Positions 46,956 through 59,314 of a DNA stretch of 64,000 bases are shown here, in pieces. A program made the translations under genes and the position numbers. This DNA comes from Basidiobolus meristosporus CBS 931.73. Taxonomy: Eukaryota > Basidiobolomycota > Basidiobolomycetes > Basidiobolales > Basidiobolaceae. Positions within the stretch are counted from its first letter, which is position 1. The number at the start of each line of letters is the position of its first letter. The notes under the pieces were generated by a model that did no database searches, was not told the origin of the DNA, and was given only the letters and a program-made list of their open reading frames with translations. The stretch covers positions 16,008 through 80,007 of the forward strand of contig MCFE01000408.1 of NCBI GenBank assembly GCA_002104905.1, in the 5' to 3' direction.

Positions 46956-47537
46956 CTACATAAGACGACATTTGCTCTTGACCTTGTTCAAGGTGCATAT
47001 CTTCTTGCGAAGCGAGCCTCCATTCTCGTTCGATCGCATCATCCGAACAATCCGGTGGAAGGCTCGCTCCACATTCGTCGATGTCTTTGCCGAGCTCTCA
47101 ATGAAATGGCAGCCCAGCCGCTTGGCTAGTGCGCTCCCCTCGAAGTGGGAGACCTCACGCTCCGTGTTCCGGTCGCATTTGTTTCCAACCAGCAGGATCG
47201 GGGTCTTTTTGATGTCGCGCACTCGCGCGATCTCATTCCGAATCATCTCCACATGCTCGAAGGTGGATCGGACCGCGATACAGTAGACGAGCAAGAAGCC
47301 CTCCCCTTCGCGAATCCATTGATCCCGAAGCGAGGTGAATTCTTGCTGCCCGGCGGTGTCCAGGATCTCCAGCATGCATGGCTTTTTATCGATGACCGCC
47401 TGTGTGCGGAAGCAGTCCTCGATGGTTGGGTTGTAGGTCTCGAGGAAGTGCGCCGAACACAGCTGGACTGTCAGCGCTGTCTTTCCAACTGCTCCATCCC
47501 CTAGTAATACAATTTTATGTAATTGAAGTTCCTTCAT
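46956..47537 (-). CDS. Ras-family small GTPase, copy 2 (193 aa)
   Basis: The inverted partner of copy 1. The start is placed at ATG 47,537 (MKELQLHKIVLLG), which aligns with the copy 1 start (MKDIRPHKVVLLG); the open frame continues nine codons upstream from an earlier possible start at 47,564. All G boxes and the CRLM CAAX box are kept. The only amino-acid change in the shared body is Thr for Ala near residue 182, from GCGCC to GCACC, a CpG-type transition. The stop is TAG here and TAA in copy 1. Both genes look functional. Confidence 0.92.
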   Translation of the reverse strand: MKELQLHKIVLLGDGAVGKTALTVQLCSAHFLETYNPTIEDCFRTQAVIDKKPCMLEILDTAGQQEFTSLRDQWIREGEGFLLVYCIAVRSTFEHVEMIRNEIARVRDIKKTPILLVGNKCDRNTEREVSHFEGSALAKRLGCHFIESSAKTSTNVERAFHRIVRMMRSNENGGSLRKKICTLNKVKSKCRLM

Positions 47538-50437
47538 TCCAATTTTTGGAGTACTCTTGCTCACTATATCTAGGCTCTCTATCTACTGTATCTATGGATT
47601 CCAAAGAGGTCAAGAGACAAGAGCGAATGAATACCCAGAGGAATATCAAATCGAATGATGGAGCAGTGGGTTTCGACAGCCCTTACACCACTTATATACC
47701 TCCAACCAGGCAATGGACGCATATTTCATTGGCAATGGGGACTGAGAAATCAAGTCATACAACCCGGTATGTTCTTGATTCTAGTCGATAATTGGAAACT
47801 TTTGATAGTACATTTTAGGTTTTAACCATAATCACTTACAATTCCATGGCAAGATCGGATCTAACCTCCAGTTTCATATATTCCATGGGCAAATAAGCTT
47901 GAGAATAATTTATACCGCGTATGTAATATCGATTGGCCATTGCTAGTGAGCTTTGATAATCAAGAGCCTGCCAGGTGCAAGCCCTTGAAAAAGCCACCAA
48001 GTAGTAGATCTCTTGGTGGGCCAAATTGTTAGCGATCGACATTGCTACGTAATACACATTAGCCTAGCAAAATGCAATATGTATACAGTATCGTGCAATA
48101 CGCCCAGCACCAGGCGAGTCTGGTTTACTCAAGATTCAATGAAGTTCCCTACTATACATCTCTAGAATCCAGTACTCATGGTTGTCACGAACTGGCACAT
48201 ATACCCGGTCACCAATTGGCAAGAGGCCGTCGTAGCCTTCCAGCGAGCAGTATGGTTGAACTTCAACTATTTAATATTCCTATTGGCTCCGTTGTTAGAT
48301 GTTGAAGAAGCTCACTGGAATGGAATAAACCGCCTAATATTGAAATGATATCAAATACAATAGTGAGACCTGGAAAAGCATCGTACTTATTGATACATGA
48401 AACCTATGTCGGAAAGCTCGGATATCCCGAGGTTTCGGTCAAGGACTGCGCTAGTTGGCTGTCGTTACGAGGATTTTTCCCAAAGGATGTGTAATACTTG
48501 CATGAACATGCACTGATTGGCACCTCTCCGTCTTTAACTCCGAAACAACTTCCTATAGTGATAAACTAGTGTATATTCATTTATCGGCGATACGATCCAA
48601 TCACCAGGGTGTATTTGGAACAGACCACTTAACGTACTGGGAATGGAATGCATGCAAGCCACAAATGATCGAATGGCTGTTGCTGATGATTGACACAACC
48701 GCACATTCAGATTTATCGGAGTATTTTCACACCTCGACGTAATGGAATGAATATATCTCTCCGTTGGAACCTGATTCGCTGATGGGCAGGTTAATTGTCT
48801 CGCATATGAAGTCGCGACTGTATTGGGTGTTAGAGTTATATCCGAACGATGCTAGAGACCCACGAAGGAAGGGAGCCCACACTGTGGTGATCTAAGGTTG
48901 TTAGGGTGGCTTCAAAATAGAAATGGGCTTACTGCGATGTGCTCCAATACCCTGGTTACAACCCCACCATTGGATTCGTCAGGGTCACCGCTGTATACCA
49001 TTTGCTACCATTGGTGTGAATTTCTGTTGTTAAAGTGACATTGTGATATACGAGGATTGCTCGAAATGACATCATTGCGTCATCATGGATATCAAGGGCA
49101 GCACGTGCAACTCAATTTCATGGGAAAAATGATTGGTATGGGCATGATTTTTATCTGGCCATATCAGCATCCGTATACTCCAACAATTACTATCCACAAG
49201 CCGTGGCAATTCCATCGAGCAATAAAGAAATTATGGCCTGCTGGATATCAACTCATCATCAACCCGACTCATCTTTGGTGATAATCCTGGAGTCTCCAGA
49301 CCAGGTTAATAAGTTCTACCGTAGAGCTTGGAGGCAAGGAAAACCAAATAATGACAACAGTTCTAAATCTTGGCTACCATGAAATCAATCAATAGTAAAA
49401 TCTATATGGAACTATAACTCAGAGCAATGTCTGGATTCACTTTATCTCTCCTGGTATTCTTATGCCAACCAATGCATTGGCGACTGTCTATTTCTGTTTG
49501 CATACTGCGTAATTGTATGTAATCGGGCCAATCATTACATCCAGATACTTGTTTAATGAATATGTAGGTATTGTCTGTCCCAAGATTGCCCCAAACCTGG
49601 CACTAAAGAGCAGTCACTTGAATGAAATGAAGCTTGCCTGCTTCTCCCAGCATTTCCTGCTCTTGCTATAAGTTATTCTTACCATGCAGTGCATACATTC
49701 TTATATGCACCTAGATTTGGTTCTTTAAATCACTGGCTTTCTTAACTAATGCAATCCCTCCAATGGTAAAGCAATTAATTGTCTATAGGTAGTATTACGT
49801 TGGATATGTGTTTGGATGAGACACATGACTCTCACATATGCCAAGGCCCAGTTGCTTGGTAGTTCATGGTCTCAGAACGAAGGATTGAGTCAGGCATCCG
49901 TCACCACACCTATATTACAGCAGCAGAGGCTGGTACGAACATTCCCTACGGCTTTCCAAGTAAAGTGGTACTTGACATCAAAATATGATTGACAGAGCGT
50001 TCGATCCTGCATCATGAAAGTTCATGCAAATTATGTGAATATGGATATAAACTGATGCTAACCCTAACAAACTAATCATTCGCAACAGTTGATTTGTGCC
50101 ATCTTTGCTAAGCGATAAACAATATGTATGTACAGATAATCGATGGTTACCTAACTAATGATATTGAAATAATAATACCAGCTCTGTGCCGTTGTTGAAC
50201 CACGTCTACTCAGCAAGGCTAGTAAGTATTCACGAATACGATGAACTAAGTAATGCAAGCTTCTATCATTCAAGCTAGGTTTATTTTATAAATATGCGGA
50301 GGGTTTTGAGATGGATTTAGAGCATGCAAAAAGTGGTAGAGTATAAAAGAGAAACGTTGCCAAAAATACAACGGTTAAAAAGTCCATGGTAGTGTTCGTC
50401 TATGATAGAGCTAAACAAGCGCAAGTATTGAATCTAT
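47538..50437. other. Intergenic region, no gene seen
   Basis: 2.9 kb with no frame longer than about 130 codons; the longest merely shadows the Ras gene. The left end is the promoter of Ras copy 2, and the right end is the 3' region of SHMT. Confidence 0.4.
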
Positions 50438-51899
50438 TTAAAACTCAGTTTTGATTGCTTCAATATCAAAACCGGGCATGGGGAAGCCCATAGCGAACTC
50501 CTTGACCTCTTGTTGAAGGGCCTTCAACTCTTCGTTGCCTTCCAAAGCGATCAAGAAGTCCTTGATCAACTTGCTACCAGCCTTTTCTTGAGCGGCGAGA
50601 CCAATCTGGACAGCACGGTGAAGGAACTCGGCAACCTTCACGAAATCGTCTTCCTTGAAGCTTCTGGAAGTCAGAGCAGAGGCACCAATACGAACACCGC
50701 CAGGAGTGACAGCTGAGACATCACCGTGAACAGCATTCTTGTTCAGGGTGATATGACAAAGGTCACAGAGTTTCTCGAGCTTTGAACCAGTCAATTTGTT
50801 GGGTCTAAGATCCCAGAGAACAAGGTGGTTCTCAGTGCCGTTGGTGACAATCTTGTAACCATAGTTGGAGAGAGCCTCAGCCAACTTGCTAGCGTTAGCA
50901 CGGACTTGCTTGGCGTATTGCTTGAATTCTGGAGAGCCAGCTTGTTTGAGGGCTACAGCGATAGCAGCAATGGTGTTGTTATGGGGTCCACCTTGGCATG
51001 AGGGGAAGACGGCTTGGTTGACACGAGACTCGATGTCACCATTCTTACGGAAGAAGATAATACCAGCACGAGGACCTCTAAGGGTCTTGTGGGTGGTAGT
51101 GGTAACAATGTCGCAGTACTCGAAGGGGTTTTTGACCTCCTGAGCAGCAACCAAGCCGGAAATATGAGCCATATCGCACATAAGGTAGGCGCCGTGTTGA
51201 TCAGCGATCTTTCTGAATCTGGCGTAATCCCAATCTCTGGCATAGGCAGAGGCACCACAGATCACCAACTTAGGTCTGAACAAGGCGGCATTCTGTTCCA
51301 ATCTATCGTAGTCGATAACACCAGTTTGGTTGTCAACTTGGTAAGGCATCGACTCGAAGTAAATGGAGGAGGATGAGATCTTCTTCTTGGAGGTTTGATA
51401 ACCGTGAGTCAAATGTCCACCAGATGGAAGATCAAGACCCATAATACGATCGTGGGGCTGGATAAGTGCAGTGAAGGCAGCAAAGTTGGCAGTACTGCCA
51501 GAGTAGGGCTGAACGTTAACACCCCATTCCTCGGGATTCAGGTTGAATGCACGGAGGGCACGGTCACGGCAAATGTTCTCGATTTGGTCGATGAACTCGT
51601 TACCACCATAGTAACGGGCACCAGGGAGACCTTCGGAGTACTTGTTGGTCAGGCAGGAACCGTTAGCTTCGATGACAGCCTGGGAGGTGAAGTTCTCGGA
51701 GGCAATCAACTCCAAGCCAGAAAACTGTCTGAACTTCTCCTTCTCGATGAGGTCGAAAATTTCCCTGTCCTCCTGTTCCAATGGAGTGTTCAAGCACACA
51801 TTCTTATAGGATTGAAGTATATCAGTATATGATCAAAAGCAAAGGTGAGATAGCGGTTCAGCGTACCCAACTGTCAGAAGGCTTAGTGTTGTAGACCAT
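50438..51899 (-). CDS. Serine hydroxymethyltransferase, cytosolic type, 465 aa
   Basis: PLP enzyme that converts serine plus tetrahydrofolate to glycine plus 5,10-methylene-tetrahydrofolate. I infer a tiny first exon 51899-51867 ([11 protein letters not shown]), a 64-nt GT-AG intron (51,803-51,866), and exon 2 51802-50438. Together they give 466 codons including stop. Exon 2 alone would start at an internal Met and lose conserved N-terminal residues. Seen motifs: LIASENF, the [13 protein letters not shown] substrate loop, [20 protein letters not shown] with the PLP-binding Lys, and GGVRIG. No mitochondrial presequence, so cytosolic. The strongly biased codon use suggests high expression. The promoter has a TATA box and a TGACTC site. 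Confidence 0.95.
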
Positions 51900-51965
51900 T
51901 GTTGAAGTAGATAGCACGAGTAGCTGAAGGAGACTGAGATGCTGGTTGGAAACATGCCATGTGAG

Positions 51966-51973
51966 TATATATA
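51966..51973 (-). promoter_or_regulatory. TATA box of SHMT gene
   Basis: TATATATA (CTATATATACTC on the minus strand) lies about 67-74 bases before the SHMT start codon, a plausible core-promoter position. Confidence 0.5.
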
Positions 51974-51985
51974 GTCGAGAGAGGC

Positions 51986-51991
51986 TGACTC
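51986..51991. promoter_or_regulatory. TGACTC element (Gcn4/CPC1- or Bas1-type site) of SHMT gene
   Basis: TGACTC lies 13 bases upstream of the TATA box. In yeast this core is bound by Gcn4 and by Bas1, and SHM2 is under Bas1/Bas2 control, so amino-acid or purine regulation of this gene is a reasonable inference. A 6-mer alone is weak evidence. Confidence 0.4.
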
Positions 51992-53387
51992 GGATCAGAG
52001 TATAAATTTTGCGGGTACCAAATACGAAACTGAAGATTTGAAAAAGCAAGTCCGCCCCAACAAGTGAGAATCTAAGATTTGAGTTAACAGGCTCCACCCG
52101 CTCAGCATCAAATCATCGCCAACTTTCCCATTGTAATAGCTTGTCGTGCGAAATGCGAGTACTGGGCGTACGTTGCCGCGTCTATACTGAGACCAACCAC
52201 ATAGTACCTCTCGACGGGTGAGTGCTTGCTGATATGCAGCAAGATATTGTAAGGCATTGCTGCGAAGCCCATGGCAGCATACCGTAGCGTCCAAATCGCT
52301 CAATATCGTAGCCCAATCACAATACCATTCGCTTAGCAATCGGTACTTCCCGTGAGTTTCGATTGGATGAGCGAATGAGTCAGGGTTAGCACCAAGATTA
52401 TCCACACCACCATCGATTCTCAGCTTGACAGAGGACCCTAGCTCATCCTCTACCGCAATAAGGATTCCCCAGTGTACACAAAGGTATAGTATGACTATGA
52501 GGGTGGGACCAACGCATTTGGCTGCTTCTAGTTCTTCCTGGTTGCCATATTCTGATTGATACAACGTTGCTGATTAAAAATGATTGATGATAAGAGCCTT
52601 ATCTCCTGATAACATGTTATCAAGTATGGACTAATCAAGCATCCGACAAGCATGGCCAATAGAAAGGCGCACAGCGTAACTCAAAAGAAATTTTCCTTCG
52701 AATCGAGTGAAGGTTTTACAAATGAAGATCTACTCCATCCACTTCCCCATACACCAACCCAGCCAAGGGAAAGATCGATCCATAGAAATTGATGGAGTTC
52801 CTGCGAAGGATTTTGCCAATACAATCCCACACTGAGTATTGTTTCCTGGTCATAAGCGAACACCAAATCCCCTTCACCTAATAGCAATCAAGTGGTGGAC
52901 ATACAGCAAACAAAACCAGGATCATTCAGTGGTAGCATATGCGCCAAAGCCAAGCATGAATTCTTTAGCTGGATGTGCCTTTACCCTGGTATAACCCAAA
53001 TGCATAGTCCATGTTATCGCTGATAAGACGTTATCAGCAAGGCCCGCGCTTGATGAGGCTATGGAGTATAAGGAAATCCCACATATGGCTGGTGAGTCAC
53101 TGAATCCCTTGAAATTTTATCACTAGTGGGGCTGAGTGGAAGGCAGCTGTGTTCAAACTCCAGTCACATTTTAGCTTTATTGATGCGATCACTGAACGCA
53201 CTCGAAAACCATCTCCACGTCCAGCAGTAATCAAGGCGCTAAACCCAAGTCTTCGACTACACATACTGCAGTATGTTGATACATGGTACAAGAGTGCCAC
53301 AAACCCAGGCTTGAACTGACTAATAACTTCTCGAGGATACCAAACGTTGTGGCTGTAGCATATCGGGCAAAGTGGGTGCGAGCAGCC

Positions 53388-54610
53388 TTAGAAATTATTC
53401 TGATTGAAGAAAGTCTGGAAGAATAGAAGCATATTAGCGGTCATGTTCGTGTGCATATATTTTCAGCCTGAACAAGGTAAACACATACGTAGATCGAATC
53501 ATCAATGAACTTGGCGTCCTCTTTGCTATCGCCAGGTCCTCCTGCCCAATGACCCCAGATGCTCTCAATAACCTTTAGCTCGGCATTTTCACCCATATAA
53601 TCCTTTTCAATCTGACTGTCTTCGGGTGGAAAATACAAGTCGTGTCTGCAAGGCATGATCAAGACTTTCGCCTGGATACCCCTCAAGGCTCTAGCAAAAG
53701 CCTCTTCATCCTTCGGGGAGCCAGCGCCTGCTTTCCCGAGGCCTCGGTCCGAGAGACGACCATCCGGCTCTGAGAGAAGGGAGTCGCCAGCATAGAGCGG
53801 CTGGGTGGAGATATCACCATGCTGCCAAGTCCAGAGCATATGAAGCATATTATTAGCGTCCTTCTTCGTCGACCAGTCCTCCCAAAACTCGACCATAACG
53901 TTCTCAACACCTTTGATGCCGTAGTATTTCTCAAATCCCTTCTCGCGATAAAATGCCTGGCTGAACCCCCAGCCAGCGTAAACTCTGCCTAAAGCTTTGA
54001 GCCCCACAAGGGGTTGCTGACCCTTCTCCTCCATATAACGGCCTTGGCAATATCCCTCTGTGTCAGTGAGGATGGCGCTTTTCACTGCTTCAAGAAAAAC
54101 CCAGTTATGAAACGAAGTCCGAGCCGAGCCGCAAAAGGGGACCGCAAGCTTCACAAAGGACGGGTACTGTGATGCCCACTGGAAAGCTTGTCCTGCTCCC
54201 ATGCTCCAACCCACAACAGCAATCTGCTCAGTAATACCCAGCTCTTTGGTCAGAAGCTGGTGTTGGGCCCTGACATTGTCGTAGAAGGTTGTCTTTGGCA
54301 TATTGACTCCACCCTTGGGTCCAGTAGTGTTGGAAGGTGACATAGATTCGCCGTTTCCAAAGAGTGCTGGTACAACGATAAAGTATCGATTGGGGTCGAG
54401 TGCTCGGCGAGGATGCTCTGCAGTGGAGATGAGCCACTCGTTACCCTTGACAATTGTACCAGAGTACCAGGTTGGGTAGAGGATGCAAGGATTCTTGGGA
54501 GAGCCGTAGGTTCGATAGGCAATGTAGGCAGAGGATAGAATTTCACCGGATTGCAGTTCGAAGTCGCCCAGTTGGTACAACTTGATGGAAGGATCCATTT
54601 GTGGGATCAT
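53388..54610 (-). CDS. Alpha/beta hydrolase of the homoserine O-acetyltransferase (MetX) family, 382 aa
   Basis: I infer exon 1 54610-53489 and a short last exon 53414-53388, joined over a 74-nt GT-AG intron (GTATGT...TTCCAG). The ATG at 54,610 (MIPQMDPSIKLYQ) is chosen because the frame further upstream has no ATG. The fold signature is present: nucleophile elbow GWSMGAGQAFQWA, acid RHDLYFPPEDS, and His in IWGHWAGGPGD, giving a Ser-Asp-His triad. The YLGDFELQSGE-like N-terminus and the lid region with YMEEKGQQP fit MetX-like fungal proteins. True MetX makes O-acetylhomoserine for methionine synthesis; many fungal paralogues act on other substrates, so I name only the family. Confidence 0.85.
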
Positions 54611-56386
54611 GGTTGAAGTCAATTCTGGAATTCCGAGTGTGCAAGTATAAAATAGACCAAAGTAGCGAAGTCAGTAAGGCTATGTGAGTATGAAAATATG
54701 GTATAGGGAATTGGAAATAACTACAAGGTGCAAAAATGAAAGATATAAGGGTGGATGAGAGGTACTGTCTTACGCAAACTGAAAGTTGAACAGGTTCTAC
54801 TGTGGTGGCTGAGTTCATGGATTCGGGGATAGGCTTTTACTGGTACCAAATATAATTCACCAATCCTAGTGACTTTCCCTCCCCCAAACATTTCATTGAC
54901 TGGTGGCAATACGTCCCCTGCCCTAACTACAATATAAAGGGAGGATGAATTGATTTGCATAGCTATGTTATAGCAACATCAAAAAGTACATTGTAGATGA
55001 AACTGATTGAGGTATGCAATTAATATGCCCAGGATTAGAGCGGATTGTTGAATGTAGCATTGGAAACTCAGAAATGACTTGGAGTTTATAAGTAAATGTG
55101 TGATTAAACTCTTATCATGGTGTAGGTGTTATAGCAGAATTTAAAAAGCCATAAGAAATAAAACTAAGAAAAGGCCAGCAGAATACCATCATAATATCAG
55201 CTAAATTCCAACTTTCCCAAAGGTGACAGCTCTCAATATCTCAGGTACTAGCTTCACTGCAGGCAAGCAGACATCCTTTCCAGGGGGAGATTAGGCCAAC
55301 TAGCATTCATACCAGATTTGGTAATCAACTGCTCATTACTTCCAACAAAAGTTGCAGCTGGAAATTTGAAGCAGAAACACTAGCAGATTACCAACAATAT
55401 ACCCTCAGAATACCAGATGAATACCAGCTGAAAATCCAATGAATTCCAACTTTGAGATTTTTCATAGGGAAGGTTAGAAATTGCATTTAAAAAGACACTT
55501 TTAAGGAACCACTGTAGCAGAACAATTCAATACTACTCCATGCTGTAAGAGCCTCTGAAAGATTCCTGAGATTTTGGTACCTAAAGGGAGGGAAAGTCAG
55601 CAAGCTGGTGAAATCATTATTCCAGGTAACATGGAATAATGGAAAATATATGTTGTTGTGCATCAACATTTAAAACTTTGCCAATTTTACTCCGTTTGAA
55701 AATCTAGTACCCTAACTGATTTTCCCTAACCCAAACATAACAAATCCCAGTTACAGTTTATTTGATCCCACCTCAGAATCTATTTTTAGCTATCACACCT
55801 GATCTATTTTCAAATGGTCATCACGTTATCAACCTATCTGCCAAGCCTTCCCAGATGATTAGTCATCTGAGATCTATCCAACCACTGTGCAGTTGCCAAG
55901 ACATCAGTTGATTGATGATGTAATTTTCATTTATCTTATGCACCTATGAACACCCAAATTGATTTCAATCAATCCAGTCCCTTGGCGCTTACTAATTCAA
56001 CTTGATCAGAAAAGTATAAAGTGTACTGAACCTTTTGGTTTAGTGTGTGTCTCAACAAAATTAAGATTCTGTCTCAGCAAAAATAAGAATCCAACAATTC
56101 TGTTCTAGTTTCTATCCAAGCCTAGTGTATCTAGCACTCCAAAGAACACCAAGCCTAGCCTGCCTAGCAAACAAATATCATTGCCTTTATAGCCAACCCA
56201 GCTATATCCAAGACCAATATTAGATCAGAATCTTTCTGCTAATATTTCCGCCACTCTCTGACAATTCTAAGATTCTGCACTTAATTGTCCCTTTGGTTCA
56301 GTTAAACCATTCAAGAGTTTTATTACACTTTCTCTTGGATACAACATTTTTTTTGTTGAATTCCATTACATTCAGCCGATTAGAAG
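54611..56386. other. Gene island edge, then leader and possible LTR of Gypsy C
   Basis: 54,611 to about 54,960 is the promoter side of the MetX-like gene. From about 54,960 the sequence becomes CpG-poor. An AAAAGTATAAAGTG TATA-like run near 56,010, and the position directly before the Gypsy C gag, suggest that about 55,700-56,360 includes its 5' LTR and leader. I cannot fix LTR ends because no second copy is present. Confidence 0.35.
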
Positions 56387-59314
56387 ATGTCCTCAGCAGC
56401 AAGCAATCCAAACCTTTCCATGTTGGAAGAAGCCAGAAGAAATCAGGAAGAACTTACTGAACAGCTTGAAAACATCATGCTTGAAAGAAATACCATGATG
56501 ATTGAGCACTCAAAGCTTGCCAAAACAAGATCTGATAATCACCGTAGAGATGAATTCCTTGAAGTTATATCCGGTTACCAAGATGAAATTGGAATAATTA
56601 AGGAAGCACTGGAGAATATTGCCATAGTAATTGACAGCATTGAAAATCCACCAAGCCTTGCTCTGCATCAGCCACCAAGAAGTCATGCCTTTGAATCCTC
56701 CAGATCTACATCTCCTTCTAGACCTGCCCCGGTGGTTGTCCCAAGATCCTTGCCTGTTTATGCTGAAGGCACCAATGCCATCAAGAATCCAACTGAGTTT
56801 CTTTACAAGTTTAGTCACGTCTTAGCTGCACACCAGCTAGACCCTGACACCAACTGGGCTAGACTTCTGCCACTCTGTCTCACAATGCAAGATGCTGACT
56901 GGGTTGAAGTGAACATTCCTTCCAATAGTACGTGGAAAATTGCCCAAAACCTCTTTTGCAGCCATTTTGAAGATCCTCTCAAGAAAGCACATCTGAACTG
57001 CAACTTATGGAAAACTAAAATGCAAAAAGGTGAATCTGTGCAACACTTCTGTGATAGATTCCAAAGACAAATGAGATTAGCTGGAGTTAGTGATAATAAT
57101 CCATTGCTAACTGCTCATTTTCTTTCAAACTTTTCACACTAGCTACAGAGCAATATTGCTATTGTCAAAGCATGCAACCCTGCACGTACCTATGACCAGA
57201 TCTCAGAGATATGTGCACTGGCAATCACCTTGACTGCAGCTGTTAGCCAGACTTCAGGCAGCTCAACCCAATATCCCACAACAGCCGGAAAAGAGACCAG
57301 TCATGTGACCAAGAAGCAGTCAACCACTACTAAGCACTGTGAGCTTCATGGAAAATGCTATCATTCTACCAGTGAATGCAAAGGCATCACCAAGCAGTCA
57401 AACAAGTCAGCAAACACCGCAGAAAAGCAGCAAAACACCAAAACTGATAATCCATATGCGGATGACAAGTGCTTTAAATGTGGAAATAGGGGACATAGAT
57501 CACCTGCCTGTCCTGAGAAGAACTCCACACAATCAGCCAAAATTACCCAGATCCTTGATGATCATTCAGCCAATGATACAATGGGGTATGAAGAAGCATA
57601 TGAAGAACTTACAGTTCAAGATTATCACAACCTCTTTGAGTTTCCGGCTAAAATTGCAACTGTCCAAGAAAAGAAGCAACCAATCACACAGCTCAAAGCC
57701 ATAGAAGTGCCACTCACCCTCAATGGCCAATCATACGTAGCACTACTGGATACTGGATCATCCAACTCTATTGTATCACCCAATGTAGTCAGAGAACTCA
57801 ATTTGGAGATAGAAAAACAACCAGGAAAAGTCATTCTTGCAGCTAAGGATCTCTCAGCCCCAAGAATTGGCATTACCAACCCAATCAACATACATTGTGG
57901 CTCAGTAACCATAATCCATCAGATGGAAGTGATTGACATACCAGATGGACCTCAGGTAGTCATTGGTCTGGACACCTTCACCAAACTTGGCTTTCACATA
58001 GGCGGACTACTGGTTTCCTATCCAGGAATCACTAAATCTCAGCCGCTCATAATGGATCAAATCCCAGAGATTATCTCATCCCAACCAGAAGAAGAAGAGT
58101 TAACCCCAAATTTTCAAGAATATTCTCAATCAGTCAAATTAGATATTCAGCCGGCCATAGAGAGAAATCAGGCCATTCCAAGGAACAGCTTCTGCACCAT
58201 CCCAGAATCCATTGTTACACTAGAGACCCCACCTGGTGAGTCAACATGGAGGAGGCAATACCCAATTCCGCATTCATGTCAACACTTAGTTGATGAGATA
58301 GTCCAAAAATGGGCTGACAATGGAATTATCACTCAAGCCCCTGTCAACACAACATTCAACAGCCCTTTGACGCTTGCACCAAAGAAAGATGCTGATGGAA
58401 ATCTAACCCTGAAGAGACCCTGTTTGGACCCCAGACCTCTGAACAAGCTTCTCCAAGATGACAAGTTTCCAATTCCAAGAATCCAAGATATCTTTTCCGC
58501 ACTATCAGGAGCAAAAGTGTTCTCCAAGTTGGACTTGAAGGATGCATATCACCGATTCCAGATCCATCCTGATCATCAGCATAAGACTGCCTTTACTTGG
58601 AATAATATGCAATGGATGTTTCAGGGAGCTCCCTTTGGCCTAAAGACACTTACCAGCAAGTTTCAGAGAGTCATGACTATAATACTCAAGAAGGCACCAT
58701 ACGCATTGGTATTTGTTGATGATGTCATCATATTCTCCACTAACCGTGATGATCATGCAACCCATGTCACTGATGTAATCAACAGACTGACAACTGCTGG
58801 ACTGATTCTCAATGCTGAAAAGTGCAGTTTTGCCCGCCTCAAAATCGATCTACTTGGATTTATAGTCACACCAGCTGGCCACCAATTAGATCCTTTCAAA
58901 CTGGTCAATATCCCAGAATGGCCAAAACCCACTAGCGCCAAGCAACTTCAACATTATCTTGGAGTATTCAACTATTTCAGGGAACACATACCACTCATGT
59001 CCTCATTGAGTGGCCTATTAGATGCATTACGCCATAGCCCTGATCTTACCTCAGCCTGGAACAAGACTCATGACCAAGCCTTTGAGTCACTCTGCCAACT
59101 GCTTCCACAAGCACCCACCTTATCCTACCCAGACTTTACTAAGCCCTTTGTTGTTGCTACAGATGCATCTAATGTTGGGTTAGGGGCAGTCCTCTATCAA
59201 GATGAAGACCAAAATCCGCCTCACTGGATCTCTTTCCAAGCCAGGTCCCTACTTAGGTTAGGTTCTAGTGCTTTATTGGGAAATTTGCACAAGAAGTACA
59301 ATCTTGAAATATGA
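56387..59314 (+). pseudogene. Ty3/Gypsy retrotransposon C: fused gag-protease-RT, truncated
   Basis: One frame from ATG 56,387 to 59,314, broken only by TAG at 57,140 (CAG would restore Gln). Gag has an N-terminal coiled coil, a capsid-like helical region (WKIAQNLFCSHFEDPLKKA) and a CCHC zinc knuckle (CFKCGNRGHRSPAC, near 57,470). Protease active site ALLDTGSSNSIVS is near 57,740. RT has RPCLDPRPLNK, FSKLDLKDAYHRFQ, GAPFGLKTLTSKF and FVDDVIIFS (a VDD form of the catalytic box, near 58,720). RNase H begins (ATDASNVGLGAVLYQ) but the frame runs into unrelated residues and stops. Integrase and 3' LTR are absent. Gag and pol are in one frame, unlike Gypsy B. Confidence 0.85.

Larger units (their letters stand above)
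51900..53387. other. SHMT upstream region; no confident gene
   Basis: It contains the SHMT promoter and a 189-codon minus-strand frame (51,995-52,564) that overlaps that promoter and resembles nothing known, so I do not call it. The rest separates SHMT from the 3' end of the next gene. Confidence 0.4.

Noticed and set aside
47145-47504. 119-codon frame antisense to Ras copy 2, and its twin at 44,413-44,772
   Set aside because: These are shadows of the Ras coding sequence on the other strand, duplicated with it.
51995-52564. 189-codon minus-strand frame upstream of SHMT
   Set aside because: It overlaps the SHMT promoter and lacks any recognisable domain; codon pattern looks random.
53140-53175. 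GTTCAAAC, another T-loop-like string
   Set aside because: The flanking stem does not pair and no cloverleaf can be drawn.
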